Part shown: positions 1 to 8,890 of the stretch, in pieces | Layout of the letters: each line of letters begins with the position of its first letter | Position numbering within the stretch: the first letter of the stretch is position 1 | Assembly (NCBI GenBank): GCA_947444055.1 | Contig: CANEYR010000007.1 | Location: 1-64,000, forward strand | Source: Planctomycetota bacterium | Lineage (GTDB): Bacteria > Planctomycetota > UBA1135 > UBA2386 | DNA length: 64,000 nt | Reading direction: 5' to 3' | Made by a program: the position numbers and the translations under genes | The notes under the pieces: model-generated | Seen by the model: the letters and a program-made list of their open reading frames with translations, nothing else | Told to the model about the DNA's origin: nothing | The model's database searches: none

Positions 1-2
1 AA

Positions 3-290
3 CCAGAGGGAGTCAAGATGACAACCGGACAACGCATTCGCCAGGAGAGTCGCAATCAGGGTCGCGCCGAAGGCAAGGCCGCGGGCAAGGCTGAGGGCAA
101 GGCCGAAGGTAAGGCCGAAGGCAAAGCCGAGGGCAAAGCCGAAGCGCTGCTCCGGCTACTCGCCAAGCGGTTTGGTCCCTTGCCCACCGCGATGATCGAA
201 CGCGTCGAACGTGGCAGCCTGCAGGACCTCGACCGCTGGACGGACCGCATCCTCGATGCGGACTCCGTCGACGCGGTGCTGGCCGACTGA
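3..290 (+). CDS. C-terminal part of an Rpn/DUF4351-type protein (5' end outside window)
   Basis: The frame is open from the left edge of the window to a TGA at 288-290, so this is probably the tail of a longer gene; an ATG at 18 could also start a 90-residue protein. The first half is a charged AEGK repeat. The last 45 residues (ALLRLLAKRFGPLP, then LDRWTDRILDADSVDAVL) match the helical DUF4351-like tail that follows the PD-(D/E)XK nuclease domain of Rpn-family recombination-promoting nuclease or transposase-like proteins (family knowledge). The nuclease domain itself is not visible here, so activity cannot be judged. Confidence 0.6.
   Translation, partial: PEGVKMTTGQRIRQESRNQGRAEGKAAGKAEGKAEGKAEGKAEGKAEALLRLLAKRFGPLPTAMIERVERGSLQDLDRWTDRILDADSVDAVLAD
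66..137 (+). repeat. 12-bp tandem repeat encoding AEGK
   Basis: Six 12-bp units encode the tetrapeptide A-E/A-G-K in frame within the first gene. The units differ only at a few third-codon positions and one second position. Such AEGK runs are common linkers before the DUF4351-type tail, and their copy number can change by slippage. Confidence 0.85.
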
Positions 291-309
291 GCGGCGGTTC
301 CTGCCGCGG

Positions 310-3015
310 TCACTTCAAACGCTCTTCCCACTTAGCCCGCGCGTCGAGGTAGTTGGCGATCTGGTCCAGGCTGGTCTGCGCCACTTTGCGAACGTCGGGA
401 CTCTCGTCCTTCAACATTTCGAGCAAGAACGGCGCGGCGGCGCGAGTGAACGTGTTGCCGAGTTCGACGGCGACGCGCCAGCGCACGTCCTGGCTTGGAT
501 GGGCAATACCGAGGGCGATGGTCGAAGCGAGCGAGCCAACAACCGGCGACCGGCGCAACCGCGTGACCGCCGCCAGACAAAGACTCCGCGGCAACATCGA
601 AAAGCGTGCGCTCGTCAGCAGATCGCTCGCGAGCGACACGGCGTCGATCGGGGCGAGCGCCTCGAAGACGTTGTCGCCGACAGACAACCGCTCCCCGAGA
701 CGAAGGATCGCGGCCTTGCCGAGTGCGCGCAGGTCAGCATTCGTCGCCATCTCAGCATCCGTGAGCGCCACGGCGATGATGCCTGGATGCGGTGAAGTCA
801 GCAGCTCCGCGAGCAGTCGACGCCGCTCGGGTCCGGCCAAGGCCAGCGCTGTCTTCGTTGCTTGGTCGGCGACGGCGTCGTGCAGGTCTGACTGTTGCAG
901 CACGCGCTGCGCGACCGGCGCACACTTCAGGTCTTTCGTTGCGGACATCAAGCGCAACAGGGTGAGCAACTGCTCGGTCATGCTGTCGTCGATGGGCTTC
1001 GCCAACAGCGACTCGACTGCCTGGGTGAGCAGGGGACCGTGCTCCGGTTGCAGCTGCGGTCCGAGCCACCGCTCGGCGTGCTCTGCAACCGTCTGGTCGA
1101 GATCACCCAGCATCGCCAACACATCGGCGAGCTGTTCGGCCCGCAGTCCCTTGGTGGCGCGCAGGGCATGGCTCTGACGGTAGGAACGAAGGAACCCCGA
1201 CTCATTCGGCAAACTGCGTCCGAGAGCGACGACTTCGAGGCGTCCCGAACCATAACGAAGAAACAATGACTCGATCCCTGGCCAGGTGCGCCAGCCTCCA
1301 TCCATGGGGATGAGACGAGCCGCGAGCGGCACATCGGCTGCGGTGCCGTGTTGCCGGAGCAACCCATCCAAGGACTCGTGCAGGTTCAGGTTCATGATCT
1401 TCGACCGCGCGAATGCCAGGGCGTCGTGTGGATGCTTGGTCGCCACCTGCGCAAATGCCGGTGAGTAATCACGCGCCGCCAGCGGCAGCACAACGGCAGC
1501 CGGCAGATTGGGGCTCATTCGATAGGCGGTCATCACCGCTTCATGCCAAGGCATGAACTGCCCTTTGGCATCGGTCGGGAAGCGTTCAACCACGGCGACC
1601 AACGCGTCGATCGCTTCCGGCGGCGCGCCGTTCCAATCCAGCGGGATGCACTGCTCAGCGATGCCGTCGGCCCGCTCACTCGACGCGAGATACTTGGCAA
1701 CCAGACGGAACCACGGCTTGCCGCCTTCGACTGCATAGCGGACGAACACCGAGCGAACCTCAGGCCCCATGCGGTCCCACGTCGCCAACGCTCGCCCTTC
1801 GTCGGCTGTCGGCATGGCGCGAATCAAGGTCTGCCACGGCCCCTGAGAAGCCGACGCAACCACAGCCCGTTCCAGCGGCTCCTGCAAACTGACGGGCGCG
1901 ACCCAGCCTCGCGCGACCATCATCGCGACATGGTCGAGAGCCGTTGTGGTGTCAGGCAGTGCCAACAACGCCGGTGCGGCTTGCTCCGGCTGGCGCCACC
2001 ACTCCATTGCCTGAAACCATGATTCCTTGCGAACCCCATCGCGGTCGGCCCCCTGCAGCGCCATCAGTCCACATTGCACCCACGTCGGGTGGAACGCGGC
2101 CGCATCGCGCGCCACCCACCATTGCTGTGCCGACGGCAGCTTGCCAATCTGCGCCAACGCCGCCGCCTCGGTGAGGTCCTTCTGCAGCACCAACCATCGC
2201 GACGTCGCGCCGGCGCGAACGCTCGGGTCGGTCGCGGCCATCAGTTCGGTCAGGGTCTCCATCACCCAACCAGCCTTCTCTTTGCGGACGAGTTCCAGAA
2301 CGACTGCCTGCGTCGATGGTACTTTCGCCAACCGCAAGGCCAGCTCACGCGGCGCCTCCTGCTCAGTGCGGTGATGGAGCAAGACCTGCAACGCGGTGAT
2401 CAACGTGTTTGGTGGCACGTCCCGCTTCGCGACTTCGCGCGCCACCATCATCGCCACCGATGAATGCATGTCATCCACGCGCGCCAGAATCGCCGTGAGC
2501 ACCGCTGGGTCAGCGCCTTCCATGCGAGCCAGAAGACTCGGCGCAATGCGAGCATCATCCTGCTCGGAGAGGATCGACATCGCATTCGACAACCCAAACG
2601 GCCCCATCTTCGGCAGCGCCGTCAACAACGCCGGCAACGCCAACGCCCGCAGCGAGTGCAACTCGTCCACCGCCGCTCGTACTTCCGGGCGATCATTCGA
2701 ACCACGCTCCAGCACCGCCAGCAACCGCTGGATCGGATCGCCACCGTTCGCCGGGTCCTGAACGGCAGCCGTCTCCGCCCGCCCTTGCCGCGCCAGCAAG
2801 CCGCGCAGTTCCGTCTCGACCTGCGCGCGCGCGGCCCCCGTGCTGCCCACCAACGCGGCCCGCAAGTCCTGCTCAGCGAGCGCCAGCTCCCCGCGCGACT
2901 CCGCCAACTTCGCCGCCGCCAAGCGCGACTCCGTCGTCGCCTCCTGCTGGGCGATGAGGTGCGCACACACGAACAGCGCGGCCACGGCCACGCCCATGCA
3001 TCGAGTTGTTGCCAT
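310..3015 (-). CDS. Exported HEAT-repeat protein (HEAT1)
   Basis: 901 residues from the ATG at 3015, chosen because it gives a signal peptide (MATTRCMGVAVAALFVCAHL, then IAQQ). The frame stays open upstream but encodes implausible sequence that would overlap the divergent kinase gene. After a short helical region the protein is built of alpha-alpha repeats rich in A, L, R and D, ending with typical HEAT units such as SPDVRKVAQTSLDQIA. HEAT arrays are protein-binding scaffolds; no catalytic motif is seen. It is divergent from the kinase/regulator pair at 3146-5589 and is a paralogue of the HEAT protein at 39452-42208, which also sits beside a kinase/regulator pair. Function unknown. Confidence 0.75.
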   Translation of the reverse strand: MATTRCMGVAVAALFVCAHLIAQQEATTESRLAAAKLAESRGELALAEQDLRAALVGSTGAARAQVETELRGLLARQGRAETAAVQDPANGGDPIQRLLAVLERGSNDRPEVRAAVDELHSLRALALPALLTALPKMGPFGLSNAMSILSEQDDARIAPSLLARMEGADPAVLTAILARVDDMHSSVAMMVAREVAKRDVPPNTLITALQVLLHHRTEQEAPRELALRLAKVPSTQAVVLELVRKEKAGWVMETLTELMAATDPSVRAGATSRWLVLQKDLTEAAALAQIGKLPSAQQWWVARDAAAFHPTWVQCGLMALQGADRDGVRKESWFQAMEWWRQPEQAAPALLALPDTTTALDHVAMMVARGWVAPVSLQEPLERAVVASASQGPWQTLIRAMPTADEGRALATWDRMGPEVRSVFVRYAVEGGKPWFRLVAKYLASSERADGIAEQCIPLDWNGAPPEAIDALVAVVERFPTDAKGQFMPWHEAVMTAYRMSPNLPAAVVLPLAARDYSPAFAQVATKHPHDALAFARSKIMNLNLHESLDGLLRQHGTAADVPLAARLIPMDGGWRTWPGIESLFLRYGSGRLEVVALGRSLPNESGFLRSYRQSHALRATKGLRAEQLADVLAMLGDLDQTVAEHAERWLGPQLQPEHGPLLTQAVESLLAKPIDDSMTEQLLTLLRLMSATKDLKCAPVAQRVLQQSDLHDAVADQATKTALALAGPERRRLLAELLTSPHPGIIAVALTDAEMATNADLRALGKAAILRLGERLSVGDNVFEALAPIDAVSLASDLLTSARFSMLPRSLCLAAVTRLRRSPVVGSLASTIALGIAHPSQDVRWRVAVELGNTFTRAAAPFLLEMLKDESPDVRKVAQTSLDQIANYLDARAKWEERLK

Positions 3016-3145
3016 GTGCGCATAGACGGCGATTGCGACTTCGTCGTTGTCATGGCGCTGTGAAACTCCAAGCCCGGCGCGACGAGTTGGCGCAGTTTGA
3101 CAAGCCCATGACCTGGCGCCAAGGCACGCGACTAGCATTCGCCGC

Positions 3146-4921
3146 GTGACCCCGGCTCCGGCACGGCTTGGCCTTTTGTTCGCGCTGACGCTGGCGGTGC
3201 CAGCCGCGTTCACGGTGGCATGGGCCTGGTTGCTGCATGGCGGTGTCGTCGCCCGCGCGCTAGCGACCGAACGGCAAGCCAGCGAGCAGGCGTTGGCCAC
3301 GGCGGCGCGCGCCCTCGACGCCGAACTGCACTCGACCGCCGCGCAGCTCGATCTCGTCTTGTTGCTCGCGGAGGAACGTCGCGTCGTCGCCCCGTTCGCG
3401 GCGGTGCCGACCACCAGCGTCAGCACGCGTGTTCCCAGCATCGCCGAGCAAGCCGCCGGCAGTCAGCTCGCGGCCGGCGACATCGCCGCTGCCTTGCCCT
3501 TCTTCGCCCACGCGGCGGCCGATGGCAGCCTGTCGCCCGAGGGTTGGCTGCGCTACGCCGACTTGCATGCACGCACCGATCGCCACAGCGCCGACCACTT
3601 GCTCGACCAAGCGCTGCAACAGCACCACGCCACGTTCTGCGGGCCGGTGCCATTCGCGCTGCTGGCCGAACTGCGGCGCGCTGCCTGGGCCGATGCTGCG
3701 ACCACCGATCGCGAGCCAGCCATGCAGCGGTTGCTGCGTGAAGTGCCACGCGTTCCGGCCGCGGCCGTCGAAGCGGTGGCGGCCGAACTGATCGCCGCGA
3801 TCCCGGCGTTTGCCCACGATGCCCCCTTGCGCCACCTGCGCGCGGCCGCCACAGCGGCCCTGCATCTGCGCGGCGGACCAGCCCCCGACACCCTCTCGCT
3901 AGGTCCCGACGGCAGCGTGCTGGTGCCACTCGCTGACAGTCGGCTCGGCGTCGTTCCCAGCGTGGAAGTGAAGGAGTGCCGCGCGCGCGCCATCGCAGCC
4001 GCGGCGCGGGCAGAACCGAGTGTGCAAGTGCTCGCCACCCCGACGCTCGTCGCCGACGCACCGGGCCGCGCGATGCCGGTGCTGGCCGAGCACTGGATGG
4101 CGCCGCCGATCGCGACCCCAACCAGCACGTTGCTGACGTTCGCCGCCCACGCCAGCTTGACGTTGGCGATCCTCACTCTCGTGGTTGGCAACTTGCTGCT
4201 GTGGCGGCTGACGCGGCGCGAACTGGCGCTCGTTCGGTTGCGCGCGGACTTCGTCGACATCGTCTCGCACGAACTGCGCACGCCACTGACCGCGCTGTCC
4301 CTCAAGTCCGAGATGTTGGCCCTGGGCGATGTGCCAGCAGCGCGGGTGCCGCACTACCTGCTGGCGTTGCACGGGGACGTGCGTCGCCTCGCCGATCAGG
4401 TCGAACGCATCCTCGACTTTGGTCGCCTGCAGAAGGGGGCCGCGCTGCGTCGCGACGTGCTGCCCGCCCGCGCCGTGCTGGCGCGTGGCCTGCGCGCGGG
4501 CCGCGCCGCACTGCGTCTCGTGGCGCAACAGTTGACTGTGGAAGTGCCGCGCTCGCTGCCGACGGTGCGTGGCGACGTCGATGTGCTGAGCCGCGCGCTG
4601 CGCAACCTTCTGGAGAACGCCGCCAAGTACGCACCGCCAGGTTCGACGGTCGCGGTGCGCGCGTTCGCCGACAACCACGAGCTCGTCATCGAAATCGCCG
4701 ATCGCGGCCCGGGCGTGCCGCCGGTGGAACGTCGCGGCATCTTCCAGCCCTTCGTTCGCGGCAGCACCGCCACGGCCAGTACGCCGGGCAGTGGGCTCGG
4801 GCTCGCACTCGTCGCGGCCGCGGCGAAGGTGCACGACGGCAGTGTCGAGGTTCGCCAACGCGACGGTGGCGGTTCGGTGTTCACGCTGCGACTGCCGCTG
4901 CACGGCGAGGCCGCGTCGTGA
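3146..4921 (+). CDS. Membrane sensor histidine kinase (HK1)
   Basis: 591 residues from a GTG start. A first membrane helix (about residues 5-30) and a second (about 330-352) enclose a large alanine-rich extracytoplasmic sensor region of unknown fold. The HisKA dimerisation domain carries the phospho-acceptor His375 in SHELRTP. The HATPase_c domain shows the N box (LLENAAKYAPPG), G1 box (DRGPGVPP) and G2 box (GSGLGLALV). It should autophosphorylate and signal to the response regulator directly downstream, with which it overlaps by four bases (GTGA). The signal is unknown. The divergent neighbour is the HEAT1 gene. Confidence 0.9.
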   Translation: MTPAPARLGLLFALTLAVPAAFTVAWAWLLHGGVVARALATERQASEQALATAARALDAELHSTAAQLDLVLLLAEERRVVAPFAAVPTTSVSTRVPSIAEQAAGSQLAAGDIAAALPFFAHAAADGSLSPEGWLRYADLHARTDRHSADHLLDQALQQHHATFCGPVPFALLAELRRAAWADAATTDREPAMQRLLREVPRVPAAAVEAVAAELIAAIPAFAHDAPLRHLRAAATAALHLRGGPAPDTLSLGPDGSVLVPLADSRLGVVPSVEVKECRARAIAAAARAEPSVQVLATPTLVADAPGRAMPVLAEHWMAPPIATPTSTLLTFAAHASLTLAILTLVVGNLLLWRLTRRELALVRLRADFVDIVSHELRTPLTALSLKSEMLALGDVPAARVPHYLLALHGDVRRLADQVERILDFGRLQKGAALRRDVLPARAVLARGLRAGRAALRLVAQQLTVEVPRSLPTVRGDVDVLSRALRNLLENAAKYAPPGSTVAVRAFADNHELVIEIADRGPGVPPVERRGIFQPFVRGSTATASTPGSGLGLALVAAAAKVHDGSVEVRQRDGGGSVFTLRLPLHGEAAS

Positions 4922-5589
4922 ACCAACTGCTTCTGGTCGAGGACGACGCGAGCATTCGCGAAAGCCTTGTCGACTTCTTTCGCGGCCGCGACTGGCTCGT
5001 GCATCCGTGCGCCGATCTGCATGCCGCCACGCAAGCCATCGCGCACCAGCGCTTCCACATGATCCTGCTCGACCTGCGCTTGCCCGACGGCGATGGCCTC
5101 GACGTGCTGCGCACGCTGCGCAAGAGCGGCAACAAGACGCCGGTCATCGTGCTGACGGCGCGCGGGGAAGTGGCGCAGCGCGTGCTCGGTCTGCAACTCG
5201 GCGCCGACGACTATGTCGTGAAGCCGTTCAGCGTGCATGAACTCGCGGCGCGCATGCAAGCGGTGCAACGCCGCGCCGACCAGCCGACGACCAGCGTGCG
5301 CCTTGGTGATGCAGAGGTCGATGTGGCGGGTCACTGCGGCCGCCGCGGCGAAGTGGTGTTCCGGCTGTTGCCGAAGGAGGCCGACCTGCTCGCCCACTTG
5401 CTGCGGCACCGCGGCCAAGCGCAGACACGCGACGACCTGCTGCGCGCCGTGTGGGGCTACGACGCGACCCCGACGACGCGCACGGTTGACACGCATGTCT
5501 TCCAGTTGCGCCAGAAGATCGAAGCGGACCCGGCGCATCCGCAACTGCTGCTGACCGTGCATGGCGTCGGCTATCGCTTGTGCGAATGA
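4918..5589 (+). CDS. OmpR/PhoB-family response regulator (RR1)
   Basis: 223 residues from the GTG at 4918, which overlaps the kinase stop codon (GTGA), so the pair is translationally coupled. The receiver domain has the acidic pair in LLLVEDD, phospho-acceptor Asp52 in LLDLRLPDG and the conserved lysine K102 in VVKPFS. The C-terminal winged-helix DNA-binding domain ends in the typical VDTHVFQLRQKIE ... TVHGVGYRL. It probably controls transcription in response to HK1. The target genes cannot be read from the sequence; the divergent HEAT1 gene is an obvious candidate. Confidence 0.92.
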   Translation: MNQLLLVEDDASIRESLVDFFRGRDWLVHPCADLHAATQAIAHQRFHMILLDLRLPDGDGLDVLRTLRKSGNKTPVIVLTARGEVAQRVLGLQLGADDYVVKPFSVHELAARMQAVQRRADQPTTSVRLGDAEVDVAGHCGRRGEVVFRLLPKEADLLAHLLRHRGQAQTRDDLLRAVWGYDATPTTRTVDTHVFQLRQKIEADPAHPQLLLTVHGVGYRLCE

Positions 5590-5697
5590 ACGCCACCGCC
5601 GCGGCGTAGCACCGGAAGAATCGTGGCGGTCGCCAGAGCTTGCTGGCGCCCAGGCAGGGGAGCGCGCCACGTCGGCGCCACCTACCTCCCTATCGCC

Positions 5698-6201
5698 ATG
5701 AAGAAGTTCCTCTCTGCCTCTCTGCTCGCCCCGCTTCTGTTCGTCGCCTGCAGTGGCGGCGGCGGCGGTGGCGGTGGCGCCGCCACGTTCAACTCGGCGA
5801 CCTACCTTGGCACGTGGACCGGCACCTGGACGAACACGACGTTCTCGAGCACGGGCGCTGTCACCGTCACCGTCGCCGAAAGCGGCAGCACCTACACGCT
5901 GCAGTTCGACATGGACGGCAACGTCTTTGGCGGTGCCAACCCGGCCGCGGAGTCGTTCACGGCATCGGTCAGCTCCGCCAACGCCAACCTCATCAGCATC
6001 TCGTCGAGTGTCTACGGCACGCTGACCGGCACGCTGGCTGCGAACGGCACCCTCAGCGGCAGCGGCAGCGCGATCCCTGGCGCCGTCGACACCTTCACGC
6101 TGACGGGAACGTGGAACGCCACGCAGATCACCGCCAACGTCACGATCACCTTCGACGCGGGCGGTTCGGCCAACGCGGTCGCGACGCTGACCAAGCAGTG
6201 A
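5698..6201 (+). CDS. Small secreted lipoprotein, unknown function
   Basis: 167 residues. The ATG at 5698 gives a lipoprotein signal peptide (MKKFLSASLLAPLLFVACSG) with a lipobox cysteine at residue 19, followed by eight glycines. The mature part is rich in T, S, G and N with beta-strand periodicity (TYLGTWTGTWTNT ... TGTLAANGTLSGSG), as in small secreted beta-sandwich or half-barrel proteins. No catalytic residues or named domain are recognised. It stands alone between the regulator and the acyltransferase-like gene. Confidence 0.75.
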   Translation: MKKFLSASLLAPLLFVACSGGGGGGGGAATFNSATYLGTWTGTWTNTTFSSTGAVTVTVAESGSTYTLQFDMDGNVFGGANPAAESFTASVSSANANLISISSSVYGTLTGTLAANGTLSGSGSAIPGAVDTFTLTGTWNATQITANVTITFDAGGSANAVATLTKQ

Positions 6202-6220
6202 GCGCGCGCGGCATCCTGCC

Positions 6221-7147
6221 ATGGACTCGCCACGCACCGCGTTTGTCTTTCCCGGGCTGAACGGCTGCGCCCACGTCGCCGAACACTTGCCACTCTTGCG
6301 CCTGCCGGGCTTTGCCACGCGCTGGCAGCTGGTGACGAACGCATTCGCAGCCCACGACGGCTTTGCGGCATTTTCACGAGCCCTGCACGCGGGACACGAA
6401 CTGCCCATGAGCGCCGCGACGTGGACGTGGCGGGCGCTCGCCGTCACCGCCATGCAGTTGGCGATGGCGGCAGAACTCGAACAGCGCGGCGAGCATGCGC
6501 ATTGGTTGTGCAGCTACTCAATCGGCGACGTCGCGCGTTCTTGCCATGCCGACATCACCTCGTTTGGCGAGGTGGTGGCCTTTGCCGCCGCCTTGCCGCC
6601 TTTGCCAGCCGCCGCCGGAACCACCGCCGCCATGCACTGCGCGACGCCGTCGCTCGCCGATCGCTTGCACGCGCACGGCGACGAACTCCGCCTCTGCACG
6701 AGCCGGCTGTCACCACGCTTCTTGCTGGTGGCGGGCGCGCGAACTGCGGTCGAAGGTGCGGTTGTCCGCGCGCATGCACTCGGCGCGCGCGCGCTGGCGG
6801 TCGGGCAGTGCCCCCTACACGCGAGCGAGCAAGTGCCACTCGCCCAGATCCTGCTGGCGGCCCTTGCTCGACGCGGCCTGCGGCCAGCTCAGCGGCCCAC
6901 GTTCTCCACACTGTGGGGACGCGCCGTCACCATCGACGATGACGTGGGTGCGGAGTTTGCGGCCAACGTCGCGGCACCGTGCGACTTCGCGACGACGGTG
7001 CGCCGACTGCATGTCGAACACGGCGTCACGCGCTTCATCGATCTCGGGCCTGGACGCCACGCGCAGCGTTTCGTGCGCCATCACGACCTACCTCTCACTG
7101 CGATCGCCGCGAGTGAACTGCTGACCCTCAAGGCCGCGCGAGCGTGA
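6221..7147 (+). CDS. FabD-like acyltransferase, divergent and stand-alone
   Basis: 308 residues. The order of motifs follows malonyl-CoA:ACP acyltransferases: an N-terminal FVFPGLNG (FabD usually FVFPGQGS), the nucleophile elbow CSYSIGD (usually GHSLGE), a CPLHAS segment where FabD has its catalytic histidine (usually PFHS), and a C-terminal FIDLGPGR (usually EVGPG). A transferase or hydrolase acting on an acyl-thioester is therefore plausible. The elbow lacks the first glycine and histidine, so the substrate could be unusual. No ACP, ketosynthase or other fatty-acid or polyketide gene is nearby. It converges on, and overlaps by 20 bp, the next gene. Confidence 0.65.
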   Translation: MDSPRTAFVFPGLNGCAHVAEHLPLLRLPGFATRWQLVTNAFAAHDGFAAFSRALHAGHELPMSAATWTWRALAVTAMQLAMAAELEQRGEHAHWLCSYSIGDVARSCHADITSFGEVVAFAAALPPLPAAAGTTAAMHCATPSLADRLHAHGDELRLCTSRLSPRFLLVAGARTAVEGAVVRAHALGARALAVGQCPLHASEQVPLAQILLAALARRGLRPAQRPTFSTLWGRAVTIDDDVGAEFAANVAAPCDFATTVRRLHVEHGVTRFIDLGPGRHAQRFVRHHDLPLTAIAASELLTLKAARA

Positions 7148-8771
7148 CCTGCTGGGTGTCGCCAGCGCGCACCCGACACGGCGCTTCCTGCAGCACACGG
7201 TTCTCGCCGCGCCGTCGCAGGCGAGCGTAGTAGTCGCCCGCCGGCACGCTTTCGATCCGGAACGCACCATCCGCCGCGACCGTGCCTTCGCGCCGGTTGG
7301 CGCCCACACCGAGCACCGATTCGATGGCGACCACACAGTCGGCGGCGGCCTGGCCCGCGATCGACGCGAACCCACAAACGATGCCGTTGCTGGCAACCAC
7401 ACCGGCGAGCACAACGTCGCGCCCTTCTCCCGCGGTCAACTCAACGAGCAGCGCCCCGCTCGCTTCGCCCGTGACCAGATACTGCTGCACCACGGCATGC
7501 ACAGCCTCAGCGACGGGAACAAGCGCAGCCCCCACGAGGTAACGCCCGGCTGGCACCTGCGCGAACACGAACGAACCGTCCGGCGCGGTCGCGATCGAAC
7601 GCAACAAACACGGACCGCCATAGAGGAAGGCCACGGCGTCGGGTGCAGCTGGCGCCACCCGCCCACGCAGTTGCGCACTCGGTGCCGCCACCAGTCGCAC
7701 TTCGGACGTCACCCCCGGCGCCACCTGCACACACTGGCTCGCACTGCCATGTTCTGCAGCCAACACCACGACGTGAGCGCCCATCGGCAAGTCTGCGAGC
7801 ACGAACGTGCCATCGTTCGCCGTCGTCGCACTTGCGATCAACTGCCCGCCAGGCCGCGTGTGCATGGGGCCAAGTCGCCGGACGCCGCTGTGCGCATCGA
7901 GTGTCTGGCTCCACACCTCGACCCGGGCGCCGCCGAGCGGCGAGCCGTCCTGGCGCATCGCGTCACCGCGAACCACCGCGCCGCGCACCAACGTCAACAG
8001 CTGGGCGCCTGCACCTGCTTCCGCACGCACAGCGGCCACCACGGTGGTCGCAAAGCCACGAGCGGAGGCGACGAGATCGCGCGCATCGGCGTCCGGCCAA
8101 GCGATCTCGAATCGACCCTGTGCATCGGTGCTAGCCTGCGGTGTCAACTCAGGCAACTCCGGCGGTGCAACCAACCGCCCGGCGACCACCGGCAACAGCA
8201 ACACCCGCGCTGCAGCCACCGGCACGCCACCGGTGTCAAACACGCGACCATCAAGCCTGGGCGCGAGTGGCATCACGACGCGCGTCACGCTCATCCCATC
8301 GCAGATCCCGGCAACTGGCCACGCCCCGAGTGCACGCACCCGCCACTGCACCGGTGGCTCAACACCGTGCAGCACCGCCCGACCAGCCGCGTCGGTGCGC
8401 GCCGTCGCCAGATCGCGTTCGCCAGCGAACGCCGTCACGATCGACGCTGCCATCGCGGCCCCCAACGCATCGACCACAAGGAACTCGATGCCACCTGGTT
8501 CGACCCTTGCAGCGGCCACTGCGCCCTCCGGCTCGGGATCGATCGATGACTTCTGCCCGCGGTCCGTAATCGACGGCGCCGCGTTCGCATTCCCTAGTTC
8601 TTCCACCTCGTGGCTCAGCCCGGGCGGCGGCGCCAAGCCACTCGCGCCAACCTGAACCGGCGCTGCCGGCATCGCCTCGCCTTGGCGCAATGCGCACCAA
8701 AGCATGGCGAGAATCGCGAACACCAGAGTCAGGCAAGTACGCAGCAGTCGCATGGGACGCATACCCACCAA
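7128..8771 (-). CDS. Membrane-anchored carboxypeptidase-regulatory-like repeat protein
   Basis: Up to 547 residues; ATGs at 8771, 8762 and 8753 are all possible starts. One N-terminal hydrophobic segment (LLRTCLTLVFAILAMLWCAL) should anchor or export it. The rest is a series of beta-sandwich modules with the signature of CarboxypepD_reg/peptidase-associated domains: GRVFDTGGVPVAAARVLL, TDAQGRFEI, NDGTFVLADLPMGAHVV, PDGSFVFAQVPAGRYLV, ADGAFRIESVPAGDYYA. These modules have a prealbumin-like fold and mediate binding or structure rather than catalysis. Its 3' end overlaps the convergent acyltransferase-like gene by 20 bp. Confidence 0.8.
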   Translation of the reverse strand: MVGMRPMRLLRTCLTLVFAILAMLWCALRQGEAMPAAPVQVGASGLAPPPGLSHEVEELGNANAAPSITDRGQKSSIDPEPEGAVAAARVEPGGIEFLVVDALGAAMAASIVTAFAGERDLATARTDAAGRAVLHGVEPPVQWRVRALGAWPVAGICDGMSVTRVVMPLAPRLDGRVFDTGGVPVAAARVLLLPVVAGRLVAPPELPELTPQASTDAQGRFEIAWPDADARDLVASARGFATTVVAAVRAEAGAGAQLLTLVRGAVVRGDAMRQDGSPLGGARVEVWSQTLDAHSGVRRLGPMHTRPGGQLIASATTANDGTFVLADLPMGAHVVVLAAEHGSASQCVQVAPGVTSEVRLVAAPSAQLRGRVAPAAPDAVAFLYGGPCLLRSIATAPDGSFVFAQVPAGRYLVGAALVPVAEAVHAVVQQYLVTGEASGALLVELTAGEGRDVVLAGVVASNGIVCGFASIAGQAAADCVVAIESVLGVGANRREGTVAADGAFRIESVPAGDYYARLRRRGENRVLQEAPCRVRAGDTQQVTLARP

Positions 8772-8890
8772 AGGCGCAGTTCACCCCACGCGACCGCCAA
8801 GTTTGCACATCTCGCTCACTCCGAGGAAGGCCCGGCCCCCATGCGAGCTACTATGCCGTGCTCGCCGCGACCCTGATTTCAGGAACCACC

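Noticed and set aside
3016..3441. 5' extension of the HEAT1 frame to 3441
   Set aside because: The extra 142 residues are S/R/A-rich shadow sequence overlapping HK1, and the signal peptide begins at 3015.
4396..6453. A 685-codon open frame on the minus strand across the HK1/RR1/lipoprotein region
   Set aside because: It lies antisense to three well-supported genes, is R-, A- and H-rich in the manner of high-GC shadow frames and matches no family.
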